A program made the position numbers and the translations under genes. A stretch of 64,000 bases of DNA. Source: Gluconobacter oxydans (GTDB lineage Bacteria > Pseudomonadota > Alphaproteobacteria > Acetobacterales > Acetobacteraceae). Under the pieces are notes generated by a model, which was given only the letters and a program-made list of their open reading frames with translations, ran no database searches and was not told the origin of the DNA. Of this stretch, positions 26,976 through 36,115 are shown one piece after another. Where the stretch lies: contig NZ_BJNM01000003.1 of assembly GCF_006539685.1 (NCBI RefSeq), positions 1 through 64,000 of the forward strand. Reading direction: 5' to 3'. Positions within the stretch are counted from its first letter, which is position 1; every line of letters begins with the position of its first letter.

Positions 26976-27551
26976 ATGACGTTCCACGATCAGGTCATTG
27001 CCATTCTTCCGAAGCTGCGCGTTCAGGCTCTTTCGCTGACCCGCAACCGCGCTGCCGCCGAAGACCTCGTACAGGACGCCGTGTGCAACGCTCTGGCAGC
27101 CCAGAACAGCTTCATCCCGGGAACGAATTTTTCGGCCTGGATGCATCGTATCCTCCGCAACCGCTTCATTTCCGACCTTCGCAAGCGTCGTGAGACGACC
27201 GATATCGATGATGTGCCCGCATCGTCCTTCGCCAGCCCGGCCACCCATGAGGACAATCTGGCTCTCAAGGATCTGTCGATGGCACTCTCCCGCCTTCCGG
27301 CCGATCAGCGCGAAGCTCTCGTTATGGTCGTGATTCAGGGCATGAGCTACGAAGCTCTGGCTGAAGCCACGGATTGCGCTGTCGGAACGGCCAAGAGCCG
27401 CGTCTTCCGCGCCCGTCGTCAGCTCGAAGCCTGGATGAGCGGAGACCTGCCGGCCAACGACAAACTGCGCATTAAGGTCAAGGCTCTGCGCGATGCCATG
27501 GATGCCCGTCGCCGTGCCGGTCAGTCCTCCGACGATCTCATGCTTTCATGA
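26976..27551 (+). CDS. ecfG: EcfG-type ECF sigma factor (second copy)
   Basis: 191 residues. Sigma2: RVQALSLTRNRAAAEDLVQD and FSAWMHRILRNRFISDLRKR. Sigma4: LPADQREALVMVVIQGMSYEAL and GTAKSRVFRARRQLE. Well formed with a good start (CAGGAGTCAGTTCC before ATG). It differs clearly from the first copy, so the two are paralogues, not a recent duplication. It lies upstream of nepR, so NepR probably controls it, and perhaps both. Confidence 0.88.
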   Translation: MTFHDQVIAILPKLRVQALSLTRNRAAAEDLVQDAVCNALAAQNSFIPGTNFSAWMHRILRNRFISDLRKRRETTDIDDVPASSFASPATHEDNLALKDLSMALSRLPADQREALVMVVIQGMSYEALAEATDCAVGTAKSRVFRARRQLEAWMSGDLPANDKLRIKVKALRDAMDARRRAGQSSDDLMLS

Positions 27552-27558
27552 TCTCAGG

Positions 27559-27593
27559 ATCCGCAATGGAAAGAATTTGTATCCATTGCGGAT
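27559..27593. repeat. 12-base perfect inverted repeat between ecfG and nepR
   Basis: ATCCGCAATGGA (27559-27570) and TCCATTGCGGAT (27582-27593) with an 11-base loop, beginning eight bases after the sigma gene stop. No T tract follows, so it is either a weak terminator, an mRNA processing/stability hairpin, or an operator. Confidence 0.7.
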
Positions 27594-27607
27594 TGGCAGT
27601 GATTGCA

Positions 27608-27624
27608 GAAAACGTGTTGTTTTC
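27608..27624. repeat. Short inverted repeat in the ecfG-nepR gap
   Basis: GAAAAC (27608-27613) and GTTTTC (27619-27624) with a 5-base spacer. Small, and could occur by chance; it may be an operator of the nepR-kinase transcript. Confidence 0.3.
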
Positions 27625-27751
27625 GTAAGACTGGATCGGCAATTCATCCCGCAGCGGCTTCTCAGGAGAGACCCGGAGTTCGCGCCACAGTCAGTATCAG
27701 GGGTGCAGGATCTGCATCTTCTGACGTCACAGGAAGGTTCAGGACCAGCCA

Positions 27752-27925
27752 ATGACCGCAGGAGACAAGCGGAAGTCCTCAGCCAAGGAAACCACTGGCG
27801 AGGATCAGGATTCGCCTTTCGGAATCTGGCTGAGCCGGGGCCTGCATCAGCTTTTTGATGATGTTGCAAACGAGCCGATCCCCGATGAACTTCTCCGATT
27901 GATCGAGGAAGACCGAAACAAGTGA
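27752..27925 (+). CDS. nepR: Anti-sigma factor NepR
   Basis: A 57-residue protein. After a charged N-terminus it reads GIWLSRGLHQLFDDVANEPI, then PDELLRLIEEDR, the two-helix NepR domain with the characteristic LhxLFDxVxNEPIPDxLLxLL pattern. NepR binds EcfG and is removed by phosphorylated PhyR. ATG 27752 is preceded by AGGAAGG some 15 bases upstream. Its stop overlaps the start of the kinase gene by four bases (GTGA). Confidence 0.85.
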   Translation: MTAGDKRKSSAKETTGEDQDSPFGIWLSRGLHQLFDDVANEPIPDELLRLIEEDRNK

Positions 27926-29796
27926 CTGTTAGCCGGTCTGGTTCTCCAGACCTGAGTCCGCGGCGCTGGCGTCGTCTGTGGCACAGACGTGACGCCCTGC
28001 GCAGCATCCGGATGTTTGACACCGTCGGCGCGCGGGTGATGACCCTGATTGTCGCGACGACTCTGCCCCTCGCGATCATCGCCTCTCTGCTGGCCTGGCA
28101 CAGCTACCAGCAGAATGTCGGCAACAGCGCCATGCGCACCGAACGCGACACGCAGCTTGCCATTTCGGAAATCACGACGGATCTCGACCAGACCCACACG
28201 CTGCTGGACATGCTTGCCGATGGAGACATTTCTTCAGGAAATGCCCTGAGGGAGTTTGCGCTGGTCCAGACCGTCTCACAGCATCACTACTGTATGCTGA
28301 TGCTGACGGACGTGTCCGGCCGGCCATCGGTCGTTCTGCCGCCTCCTTCAACACAGGATGCGGCAATCTGCTCTTCTCCCGAACTCGCCGCGCCCACGAT
28401 GAGCTCTCCGACGATCAGAACTCCGGTTGTCGGAGTTGATGTGCTGAAGGGCGACCGGGGTCCGCTCCTGAAGTTCGTTGTTCCCATTCTCAGCAACAAC
28501 TCCGTCTCCGGTTACATCATTGCCGTCCGGACCCTGGGCTGGCAGCGCAGCCATCTTCCAAAAGGGGACAGCCGCCTCCTGCTCGGCACGGATAACAATT
28601 CACGGCATTTTCTGGCGATGCCGGATGGAACTCTCTATTCGCTTTTCCCGGACCGGCCGGTAACCGCGGAATTGCCGAGAAGGGCATTTGCACGTCTGAA
28701 GAGGGACATTGCGTCCCTCAGCCTGCATGACGTCTTCACGAGCCAGGGCATCACCTACGCTTTTCAAAATGCCTATGGTCCGGTCAGCCTGATTGTCGCA
28801 ACGGAGCGCACGGCCGAAGAAAGTCACGCCCTCAATATCTTCCTGATCCGGGTCAGCCTGATTGTGGGTCTGCTGGTGCTTGAACTGATGGCCGTCGCAC
28901 TGGGCGCTCGCCTGTTCCTGGTCGATCCGCTGGAGAAACTGGCCCTGGCGGTCGCAGACTGGCGCAAGGGCGCTGCCTTCGCGCCCAGGATCAGCCATTC
29001 GATCCCGCTTGAAATTAGGCATCTGGAAAAGGCGTTTCTCCGCGCGACACGCCGTCTCAGCAAGCATGAGCAGGATCTGGAACAGTCGGCCCGCAATCAG
29101 GACATGCTGATCCGGGAAATTCATCACCGGGTAAAGAACAACCTGCAGGTCGTGGCCTCACTGCTCAACCTGCAGGCAAGCCGCATCCGCTCCCATGAGG
29201 CACGCGAAGAATTCCGTCTCGTCCGGGACCGGGTGAGGGCACTCGCGACCCTGCACCGCTACCTGTATTCCGAAAGCGGCCTCTCGGCGCTGGATGTCCA
29301 GAGTTTTCTGGAAGAACTCTGCAGCATCCTGCTGTCCGCGAACGGCATGAATGCCCAGACCCGCATCCGGCTGCAACTCGATATCGAGCATGTCCTGATC
29401 TCTCCCGATCAGGCCGTTCCGATCGCGCTGATCGTGACCGAAGTCGTCAGCAATGCCCTGCGATATGCGTTCCCGGAGAACAGGACGGGTCATATCGTGA
29501 TCAACCTGCACAAGGTTGTTCCAACGGATCCGGAAAAGGAAGGTCTGGTAGAACTGAAACTGGGTGACGATGGAATCGGCATCAATGCCGGTCAGGCTAC
29601 CGAGTCCCGCACGCGTCGTGAAGGAATCGGGATGCAGCTCATCCGCGGGTTCGCGCGTCAGATCAATGCCGATATGACGGTCAGCAATGAAAACGGAACC
29701 TGGTATACCCTGCGTTTCATTCCCGAACGCCCCTCCCTGACGGCGCTGGCGATGGCGCGCAAGGCCATCAGTCACGGAGAAGACTCGGGTCTGTAA
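27922..29796 (+). CDS. HisKA_2-type sensor histidine kinase, likely PhyK-like
   Basis: 624 residues from GTG 27922. Membrane segment at about 38-62 (VMTLIVATTLPLAIIASLLA), a periplasmic sensor region of about 230 residues, a second segment near 300-325, a HAMP-like stretch, then the HisKA_2 phosphoacceptor IREIHHRVKNNLQVVASLLN and an ATPase domain (VVSNALRYAF, DDGIGI, GIGMQLIRGFA). HisKA_2/HWE kinases phosphorylate PhyR in this pathway. Coupled to nepR by overlap. The signal sensed is unknown. No PAS domain is evident. Confidence 0.88.
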   Translation: MTVSRSGSPDLSPRRWRRLWHRRDALRSIRMFDTVGARVMTLIVATTLPLAIIASLLAWHSYQQNVGNSAMRTERDTQLAISEITTDLDQTHTLLDMLADGDISSGNALREFALVQTVSQHHYCMLMLTDVSGRPSVVLPPPSTQDAAICSSPELAAPTMSSPTIRTPVVGVDVLKGDRGPLLKFVVPILSNNSVSGYIIAVRTLGWQRSHLPKGDSRLLLGTDNNSRHFLAMPDGTLYSLFPDRPVTAELPRRAFARLKRDIASLSLHDVFTSQGITYAFQNAYGPVSLIVATERTAEESHALNIFLIRVSLIVGLLVLELMAVALGARLFLVDPLEKLALAVADWRKGAAFAPRISHSIPLEIRHLEKAFLRATRRLSKHEQDLEQSARNQDMLIREIHHRVKNNLQVVASLLNLQASRIRSHEAREEFRLVRDRVRALATLHRYLYSESGLSALDVQSFLEELCSILLSANGMNAQTRIRLQLDIEHVLISPDQAVPIALIVTEVVSNALRYAFPENRTGHIVINLHKVVPTDPEKEGLVELKLGDDGIGINAGQATESRTRREGIGMQLIRGFARQINADMTVSNENGTWYTLRFIPERPSLTALAMARKAISHGEDSGL

Positions 29797-29908
29797 CGGC
29801 AAAGCGGCGTCAGGTTCCGCCTGCAAATCCACAAAAAAACCTAAATAAGCGGCAAGAATTGCCTGAAGCACTGTCTTGTCGGGCTTTTGCGACCTATATG
29901 CAGGGGTC

Positions 29909-31594
29909 ATGAAGGCCGACAAGACAATCGCAAAAGCGTGGGTAAAGGCACAGGGACGCGCCAGTCGCTCCCGGACCTCTGTCGTAGTAGTTTTAGGGTT
30001 GCTCTCGACCCTGCTGGGGCTCCTGCAGGCCTGGGCGCTGGCTCGAACGCTCGCTTCCGTCCTGACCCGCGACACGGACAGCACCGGACCAGCCATCGGC
30101 GTCTTTCTTCTGGCCTGCGTCCTGAGAGTGATCCTGTCCACCATACAGGACATGACCGCCGCTTCAGCCGGCATCCACGCTCGACGCCGCCTGCGCCGCG
30201 AAGTGCTGGACCGGATCATCGGCGAGGGGCCAGCGCTCCTGCGCCGCCATCACAGCGCCGCCATTGCAGCCACACTGGTTGACCGGATCGAAGCGCTGGA
30301 CGGCTATTTCGCGCGCTGGCTGCCGGCCGCATCGCTCTGGCTGGTGTCACAGTGGCTGGTCGTGATCGCACTGTATGTGGAGAACCATCAGGCGGGTCTG
30401 ATCCTTGCGGCCTGCTGTGCCATGCTTCCCATCTTTCAGGCCGTCTTCGGGATTGCCACGGCCGTCGCGTCCCGCAAGCAGTTCCTGGCCATGAACCGTC
30501 TTCAGACGCGTTTTCTGGACCGTGTGAAGGGTATTGCGACCATCGTCCTGTCCGGTGGTACCGATCGCGAGACGCAGGCTCTGGCAAAAAGCGCCGATGA
30601 CCTGCGCCAGCGTACCATGAAGGTCCTGCGGATCGCTTTTCTGGCCTCGGCGACCACGGATGTCGCCATGGTTGCAGCCCTTGTGCTGATCGTTGTGACG
30701 CAGGCCCACACCCTGATGGGCCATCCTTCTGATGCCGTCCTGACACGCGCACTTTATGCCGTCCTGCTGGTACCCGAGGCATTTGCGTCCTTCCGTGCCC
30801 TGTCGGCGGCCTATCAGGACCGCGCCCATGCCACCGCGGCAGCAGAAGCCATGCATGAACTGGCACCGCTGACCGAGCGGACGGCGGCAGGGCCTGACGT
30901 TCTTCAGACCAAGGGCGGCATCTCGGTGACAGCTGAAAACGTCTCCTTTGCATGGGATGAGCAACGCGGCACGGTCATTCATGACGTGAGCTTCGTTCTG
31001 CCTGCTGGTGCGACACTGATCCTCGAAGGCGCATCGGGGGCTGGCAAATCCACGCTTCTGGAACTGCTGCTCGGGTTCGTCTCTCCTTCGCAGGGACGCA
31101 TCCTGTTCGATGGACAGGACATGCAGAGCCTTTCGCCCCGCCAGATTTCCTCGCGGATCAGCTGGATCGGGCAGAAGCCCGTCCTGTTCGCCGGAACCAT
31201 CCGTGAAAACATCCTTTTCGCCCGGCCCGATGCTTCGGCTGAAGATCTGGACCGGGCCGTCTCCGCAGCGGCTGTCGATCAGTATCTGTCGTCGCTCCCG
31301 GACGGACTGGAAACGCGGATCGGCGAGGGCGGGTTTGGCCTGTCCGGCGGTCAGGCGCAGCGTATCGCCATTGCCCGCGCCTATCTCAAGGACGCGCCGC
31401 TTCTGCTGCTGGATGAGCCCACATCCCATCTGGATCCAAAGACCGAGGCTGAAATCCTTGTCAGCCTCAAAGACCTCGCCAAAGGCCGGACCGTCATCCT
31501 GTGCAGTCATTCCGCGCAGGCCCGCCAGTTTCAGGGGTGGCACCTCGTGCTTGATGCCGGTCGCGCCATTGCCTTTACGGGAGAAGCCGCATGA
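29909..31594 (+). CDS. cydD: Thiol reductant ABC exporter CydD
   Basis: 561 residues from ATG 29909 (CAGGGG five bases upstream). An N-terminal six-helix transporter domain with GGTDRETQALAKSADDLRQRT, typical of CydD, and a C-terminal ATPase: Walker A LEGASGAGKSTLLE, signature LSGGQAQRIAIARAY, Walker B LLLLDEPTSHLD. CydDC exports cysteine/glutathione and supports assembly of bd-type oxidases. Coupled to cydC by ATGA overlap. Confidence 0.93.
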   Translation: MKADKTIAKAWVKAQGRASRSRTSVVVVLGLLSTLLGLLQAWALARTLASVLTRDTDSTGPAIGVFLLACVLRVILSTIQDMTAASAGIHARRRLRREVLDRIIGEGPALLRRHHSAAIAATLVDRIEALDGYFARWLPAASLWLVSQWLVVIALYVENHQAGLILAACCAMLPIFQAVFGIATAVASRKQFLAMNRLQTRFLDRVKGIATIVLSGGTDRETQALAKSADDLRQRTMKVLRIAFLASATTDVAMVAALVLIVVTQAHTLMGHPSDAVLTRALYAVLLVPEAFASFRALSAAYQDRAHATAAAEAMHELAPLTERTAAGPDVLQTKGGISVTAENVSFAWDEQRGTVIHDVSFVLPAGATLILEGASGAGKSTLLELLLGFVSPSQGRILFDGQDMQSLSPRQISSRISWIGQKPVLFAGTIRENILFARPDASAEDLDRAVSAAAVDQYLSSLPDGLETRIGEGGFGLSGGQAQRIAIARAYLKDAPLLLLDEPTSHLDPKTEAEILVSLKDLAKGRTVILCSHSAQARQFQGWHLVLDAGRAIAFTGEAA

Positions 31595-33273
31595 GCGCCC
31601 CGCTGCCTACAAATCCGGTTGCAGAAACGGGAAGCGAAACAGCGCTGTCCCGCATCCTTCAGGTCTGGCGTCCGCAATATACGCGCCTGATAACCGGTAT
31701 GGTCATCGCCGAACTGGCTGTCTGTGCGGGGCTGGCCCTGATGGGACAGGCCGGTGGGCGGATTGCCGGCGCGGCCGTCGGAGCAGGCGCCGCCTATCTT
31801 CTTCTGCGACTGTCGGGCGTGTCGCAGATCGTCCTGCGTTATTTCGAACGTCTTTATACGCATGACGCCATGTTCCGCGCACTGGCCGATCTGCGGGTCT
31901 GGTTTTATCGCAAGCTCGCTGGCGGTGCTGCTGCGGGGCTGGGTTTCCAGCGTTCGGGAGACCTGCTGACGCGTCTGGTCTCAGACGTCCAGACACTGGA
32001 CAACCTGTATCTGCGGATTCTTGTCCCGCTGGTATCCGCTCTCCTGACACTCCCGATCGCAACGCTTGTCTGGATGCGGGCGGGAACGGAAGCAGGCCTG
32101 CTGACCGGCGCCCTGTTTGCCGTCCTTGCGTTCATTCTGCCCCTGATGGGCGCGCGCCTGTCCCGTCGCTTTGGTCCGGACATCCTGCGTGCGGAATCGG
32201 AACTGCGGATCGCGGCACTCGATCTCACATCGGGCCTGCGCGAGGCCCGGGCCTTTGGCGCCGAAGACGTCCTTGCCGCAGCTGTCACGGACCGTCAGGA
32301 AACCCTTTTCAAGGCCCAGCGCCGCCAGCAGACGCGCATGGCCCTCATGCAGGGCTTTGCAGGCCTGATCGCCAAGGCCGGGATCGCCGTCATCCTGTGT
32401 GCGGTTGCGGGTCTTCTCTTCCCGCAGGCTCCGGCCATCGCCGGCATTACGGCACTGTTCGTCGCCATCACAGTGCTTGAAGGCGTCACAGGTCTGGCGC
32501 GTGCGGGTCTGCTGAGCGGGCAGGTCAGCCACGCGGCACAGCGGATTGTCGAAATTGCCGATCGGGCTCCCCCTGCACCCGAAGGCAACGCACCGCTTCC
32601 GGCAGGTCGCGATCTGCGTCTTGAGAACGTGACGTTCCGCTGGACACCGGACCGGGATCCCATTTTCCGTGACCTGAACCTGACTCTCCGTCAGGGAGAG
32701 CGCGCAGCCCTGATCGGACCGTCCGGTGCTGGCAAATCCAGCCTAGCCGCCCTGATCCTCAAGGCCGCATCTCCCGAACAGGGCAGGATCCTGCTGGGTG
32801 GCACAGACATCACCACACTGCGTGACAGCGACCTGCGCTCACAGATCGCATGGTTGTCGCAGGCCAGCCATCTGTTTGATGATACCGTGCGTGGAAACCT
32901 GCTTCTGGGTCGGACGGACATTCCGGATACGGCTCTGTGGGCTGCGCTCGATCAGGCCAGGATTGCAGACGTCGTGCGCAACCTGCCTGACGGACTGGAC
33001 ACCTGGATCGGGGAAGGCGGCTCGAAACTTTCGGGCGGCCAGGGCCGGCGTATCGCTCTGGCGCGCGTTCTGCTGTCCGATGCTCCCATCCTCGTTCTCG
33101 ACGAACCGGCAACCGGACTGGACGCAGAGACCGAGCGCGCTTTCCTTGAGACGCTGAACAATGCGACCGAGGGACGGAGCGTCCTTCTGATCGCCCATCG
33201 CCTGACCGGTGTGGAAAAACTTGACCGCATCTGGCGCCTTGAGGACGGACAGGTTATTTCCAGTGCGTGCTGA
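31591..33273 (+). CDS. cydC: Thiol reductant ABC exporter CydC
   Basis: 560 residues. N-terminal membrane domain, including LSGVSQIVLRYFERLYTHDA, and C-terminal ATPase with LIGPSGAGKSSLAA, LSGGQGRRIALARVL and LVLDEPATGLDAETE. Forms the heterodimer with CydD. No oxidase genes lie in the window, so the bd-type (cyanide-insensitive) oxidase partner must be elsewhere. Confidence 0.93.
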   Translation: MSAPLPTNPVAETGSETALSRILQVWRPQYTRLITGMVIAELAVCAGLALMGQAGGRIAGAAVGAGAAYLLLRLSGVSQIVLRYFERLYTHDAMFRALADLRVWFYRKLAGGAAAGLGFQRSGDLLTRLVSDVQTLDNLYLRILVPLVSALLTLPIATLVWMRAGTEAGLLTGALFAVLAFILPLMGARLSRRFGPDILRAESELRIAALDLTSGLREARAFGAEDVLAAAVTDRQETLFKAQRRQQTRMALMQGFAGLIAKAGIAVILCAVAGLLFPQAPAIAGITALFVAITVLEGVTGLARAGLLSGQVSHAAQRIVEIADRAPPAPEGNAPLPAGRDLRLENVTFRWTPDRDPIFRDLNLTLRQGERAALIGPSGAGKSSLAALILKAASPEQGRILLGGTDITTLRDSDLRSQIAWLSQASHLFDDTVRGNLLLGRTDIPDTALWAALDQARIADVVRNLPDGLDTWIGEGGSKLSGGQGRRIALARVLLSDAPILVLDEPATGLDAETERAFLETLNNATEGRSVLLIAHRLTGVEKLDRIWRLEDGQVISSAC

Positions 33274-33327
33274 CCGGCCCGCGCCGATCCAGCTTCACAC
33301 CTCTCTATCCTGACAGGACGCTACGCC

Positions 33328-33735
33328 ATGGCACGTTTCCTTTCCTTCGTCCGCATCGCGGCCCCGGTTTTCGTTCTGTCAGCTGCGCTGGCAGGCTGCG
33401 CCGAACAGCCGTCGCGTGACAGCTACGTCGTTTTCTTCGACCGTGAATCCGTAACGCTCAGCCCCGTCGCACAGGCTGTCGTGACCAAGGCTGCTACGGC
33501 TGCCCGCGCTGAACACGCTTCCGTCGTGCGCGTCTCTGGCTCCGCTGGTACAAACGGTGATGCCGCAGTCCTGAAGGAACTGGCGACGAGCCGAGCCCAG
33601 ACCGTAGCGACGCAGCTCAGCAATGACGGACTGAACGGTGCACGGATCGAAATGACGCCGTATGTCCCGAGCGAGCTGGAAGATTCCCACGTCGCCCTGC
33701 GTCGCGTTTCCATCACTATCGTTCCGGGTCACTGA
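33328..33735 (+). CDS. OmpA-like domain lipoprotein
   Basis: 135 residues with a lipoprotein signal (LAGC, C24). The mature part resembles a small OmpA C-terminal domain: VVFFDRESVTLSPVAQAVV at the start, VSGSAGTNGD and LATSRAQTVATQLSNDGL in the middle, and RRVSITIVPG at the end. Such domains can bind peptidoglycan, anchoring the outer membrane. The domain is shorter than in Pal. Role otherwise unknown. Confidence 0.75.
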   Translation: MARFLSFVRIAAPVFVLSAALAGCAEQPSRDSYVVFFDRESVTLSPVAQAVVTKAATAARAEHASVVRVSGSAGTNGDAAVLKELATSRAQTVATQLSNDGLNGARIEMTPYVPSELEDSHVALRRVSITIVPGH

Positions 33736-33748
33736 TCCGGCGCCCGGG

Positions 33749-35617
33749 ATGACGCAGGCGCAGAACAGCCCTCCCGTCGCTCCGGGATCGAATCAGCCTC
33801 CGACGCCTGAAGGCGTGCTGGCGGAAGTTTTTGGCTTCCCCGGCTTCCGCGGCCTTCAGCAGGACGCCGTCGAAACGGTCATGCGGGGCGAGGACGTGCT
33901 CGTCCTTATGCCGACCGGCGGTGGCAAGAGCCTGTGCTATCAGGTTCCCGCTCTCTGCCGGGACGGCATGGGTCTGGTCATCTCCCCCCTGATCGCCCTG
34001 ATGGACGATCAGGTTGCGGGCCTGAGACAGCTCGGCGTCCGCGCGGCCGCGCTGCATTCCGGACTTGGGCCGGATGAGCGCGACGAACTTCAGAGCGATC
34101 TGCGCAATGGCCGGATCGATATTCTCTATATTTCGCCAGAGCGTCGGCTTCAGCCTGCAACAGCGAATTTCCTGTCAAAACGCCAGATCTCGCTGATCGC
34201 GATTGACGAAGCACACTGCATTTCGGCCTGGGGCCATGAATTCCGCCCCGAATACCGGGCACTCGCCAGCCTGCCCGAGATGTTCCCGGGCGTCCCCCGC
34301 ATTGCCCTGACAGCTACAGCCGATCCCCGGACGCGGGATGATATCCTCAACGCACTTGGTATGCCCGATGCGCGGGTCCTGATGGCGAGCTTCCATCGTC
34401 CCAACCTGGTGGTGGAAGCCCGCGCCAAGGCCAGCGAAAGCCGACAGCTCCTCGAAACGCTTCAGAACCATCGCGAAGGCGCCTCCATCGTTTATTGCGG
34501 CAGTCGCAACAAAACGGAACGCGTCGCCACCATGCTGCGGGACAAGGGCCTGACCGCCCTGCCATTCCATGCCGGCCTTTCTTCGGTCGAGAAGCGGGCT
34601 ACGCTGATGCGTTTCCGCTCGGGCGAGGAAATGGTGATCGTCGCGACGATCGCATTCGGCATGGGGATCGACCGCCCGGACGTCCGCTGCGTCGTCCATC
34701 TGGACATGCCGTCCTCGCCCGAAGCGTATTATCAGCAGATCGGACGGGCAGGGCGCGATGGCGAGCCGTCCGACACGCTGCTGCTCTATGGCGGCGAGGA
34801 CATGGCCCGGGCGCGGTACTGGCTGGAACAGTCCAGCGCCCCCGACCACGAAAAGCGCGTCATGCAGGCCCGTCTGGAAAGCATGATCGCCCTCACGGAG
34901 ACCACAGGCTGCCGCACGCAGGCGCTGCTTGCGTGTTTCGGGGAAAACCTCGCGCAGCCCTGCGGTCACTGCGACAACTGTATCAGCCCGGTCTCAACAT
35001 TTGATGGCACCCAGGCTGCCCAGAAAGTTCTCTCGGCCATTTATCGCACCGGCCAGCGTCTCGGAGCAGTCCAGCTTTCCAATGTGCTGCGTGGAAAGCT
35101 CAACGAAACCATCGAACGCAATGCCTATCAGCATCTTTCGGTTTTCGGGATCGGCAAGGAACACAGCGAGCAGTGGTGGCGCGCCGTCATCCGTCAGCTG
35201 ATCGCGCGCGGGGCCATCCGGATGCATGGCGAATATGGAAGTCTCGCGCTTCAGAGCGAAATCGCGCGTCCGATCCTGCGCGGCGAGGAGCGCGTGGCAC
35301 TCAGGCTCGAAGCCAAGGCCGCCCTGACCGCCAGCGCGGGCTCGGACGGCAATACGGAAAATGATCGTCTGTCGGCGGATGAAAAACCGTATTTCGACGC
35401 CCTGCGCCAGTGGCGCCTGTCCGAAGCGCGGGAACAGGAAATCCCGCCCTACGTCATTTTCCACGATTCGGTGCTGCGGGACATCGCCCGCGAACAGCCT
35501 GCCAGCCGCGCTGAACTGGGAAGCATCAAGGGCGTCGGCGCCTCGAAACTGGACCGCTACGGAGCTGCGGTCCTGACCGTCCTGCGCGAAATCCGCGAAC
35601 CCGCCTCGGCCCAGTAA
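33749..35617 (+). CDS. recQ: ATP-dependent DNA helicase RecQ
   Basis: 622 residues from ATG 33749 (CGGG upstream). Motif I LMPTGGGKSLCYQVPAL, motif II IDEAHCISAWGHEFR, motif III ALTATADPRTRD, motif VI YYQQIGRAGRDGEP; zinc-binding Cys cluster (CRTQALLACFGE ... CGHCDNC), an RQC winged-helix, and a C-terminal HRDC-type segment (RELGSIKGVGASKL like). Acts in recombination and fork repair. Convergent with the copper-chaperone-like gene six bases away. Confidence 0.95.
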   Translation: MTQAQNSPPVAPGSNQPPTPEGVLAEVFGFPGFRGLQQDAVETVMRGEDVLVLMPTGGGKSLCYQVPALCRDGMGLVISPLIALMDDQVAGLRQLGVRAAALHSGLGPDERDELQSDLRNGRIDILYISPERRLQPATANFLSKRQISLIAIDEAHCISAWGHEFRPEYRALASLPEMFPGVPRIALTATADPRTRDDILNALGMPDARVLMASFHRPNLVVEARAKASESRQLLETLQNHREGASIVYCGSRNKTERVATMLRDKGLTALPFHAGLSSVEKRATLMRFRSGEEMVIVATIAFGMGIDRPDVRCVVHLDMPSSPEAYYQQIGRAGRDGEPSDTLLLYGGEDMARARYWLEQSSAPDHEKRVMQARLESMIALTETTGCRTQALLACFGENLAQPCGHCDNCISPVSTFDGTQAAQKVLSAIYRTGQRLGAVQLSNVLRGKLNETIERNAYQHLSVFGIGKEHSEQWWRAVIRQLIARGAIRMHGEYGSLALQSEIARPILRGEERVALRLEAKAALTASAGSDGNTENDRLSADEKPYFDALRQWRLSEAREQEIPPYVIFHDSVLRDIAREQPASRAELGSIKGVGASKLDRYGAAVLTVLREIREPASAQ

Positions 35618-35623
35618 AGAGCG

Positions 35624-36115
35624 TCAGTCGTGCGTCAGTTCGTCAGGCGCCGTGACAGTGAAACTGACGGTAATGCTGCCGCCATTGAGGATCTCGAACG
35701 TGAACGGCACCTTGCTGCCAGCGGCAGGCATCTGACGAATTCCCATGCACATCATGTGGTAGCCCGAACGCGGGAAAATCATCGTGGAGTCGTGCGGCAG
35801 CGCCAGATGCGTGAAGAGATCATTCGCCCCGTCCGTCTGCTGCTGGTTCGTGTGATGCGCAATGACATTCTGGCACAGCGGGGATGAAATCCCCTTCAGC
35901 AGATGGTCAACGCTGTCATCGTTGCGAATCGTGAAATAACCGGCTCCACGGTTGGGAAAATAGGCTGACGGGCGGAATGTCCCGTTCATAACCACGACCC
36001 GCTGCGCATCATGATCGGCATCCGGCGCCACCACTGTTCCCGGAAGAGCCTGCTGGGCCATGGCCTGGGCAGTGGAAAGGGCAAAGAGGGCGGTCAGGAC
36101 AGATACCCGTTTCAA
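35624..36115 (-). CDS. PCu(A)C-like periplasmic copper chaperone
   Basis: 163 residues from TTG 36115 with GGGAGA upstream, giving a clean signal peptide ([19 protein letters not shown]). The mature domain matches the PCu(A)C/DUF461 fold: [20 protein letters not shown] and the C-terminal [10 protein letters not shown]. In classical members an H-x-M pair also occurs midway; here that part reads [20 protein letters not shown] with the methionines absent. So copper ligation is altered or uses His/Cys. The frame is open to 36205, overlapping the region upstream of nrdR. Confidence 0.7.
   Translation of the reverse strand: MKRVSVLTALFALSTAQAMAQQALPGTVVAPDADHDAQRVVVMNGTFRPSAYFPNRGAGYFTIRNDDSVDHLLKGISSPLCQNVIAHHTNQQQTDGANDLFTHLALPHDSTMIFPRSGYHMMCMGIRQMPAAGSKVPFTFEILNGGSITVSFTVTAPDELTHD

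Noticed and set aside
27493-27858. 121-codon frame overlapping the ends of ecfG and nepR
   Set aside because: Low-complexity translation in another frame; the nepR frame in the same DNA has a clear family pattern.
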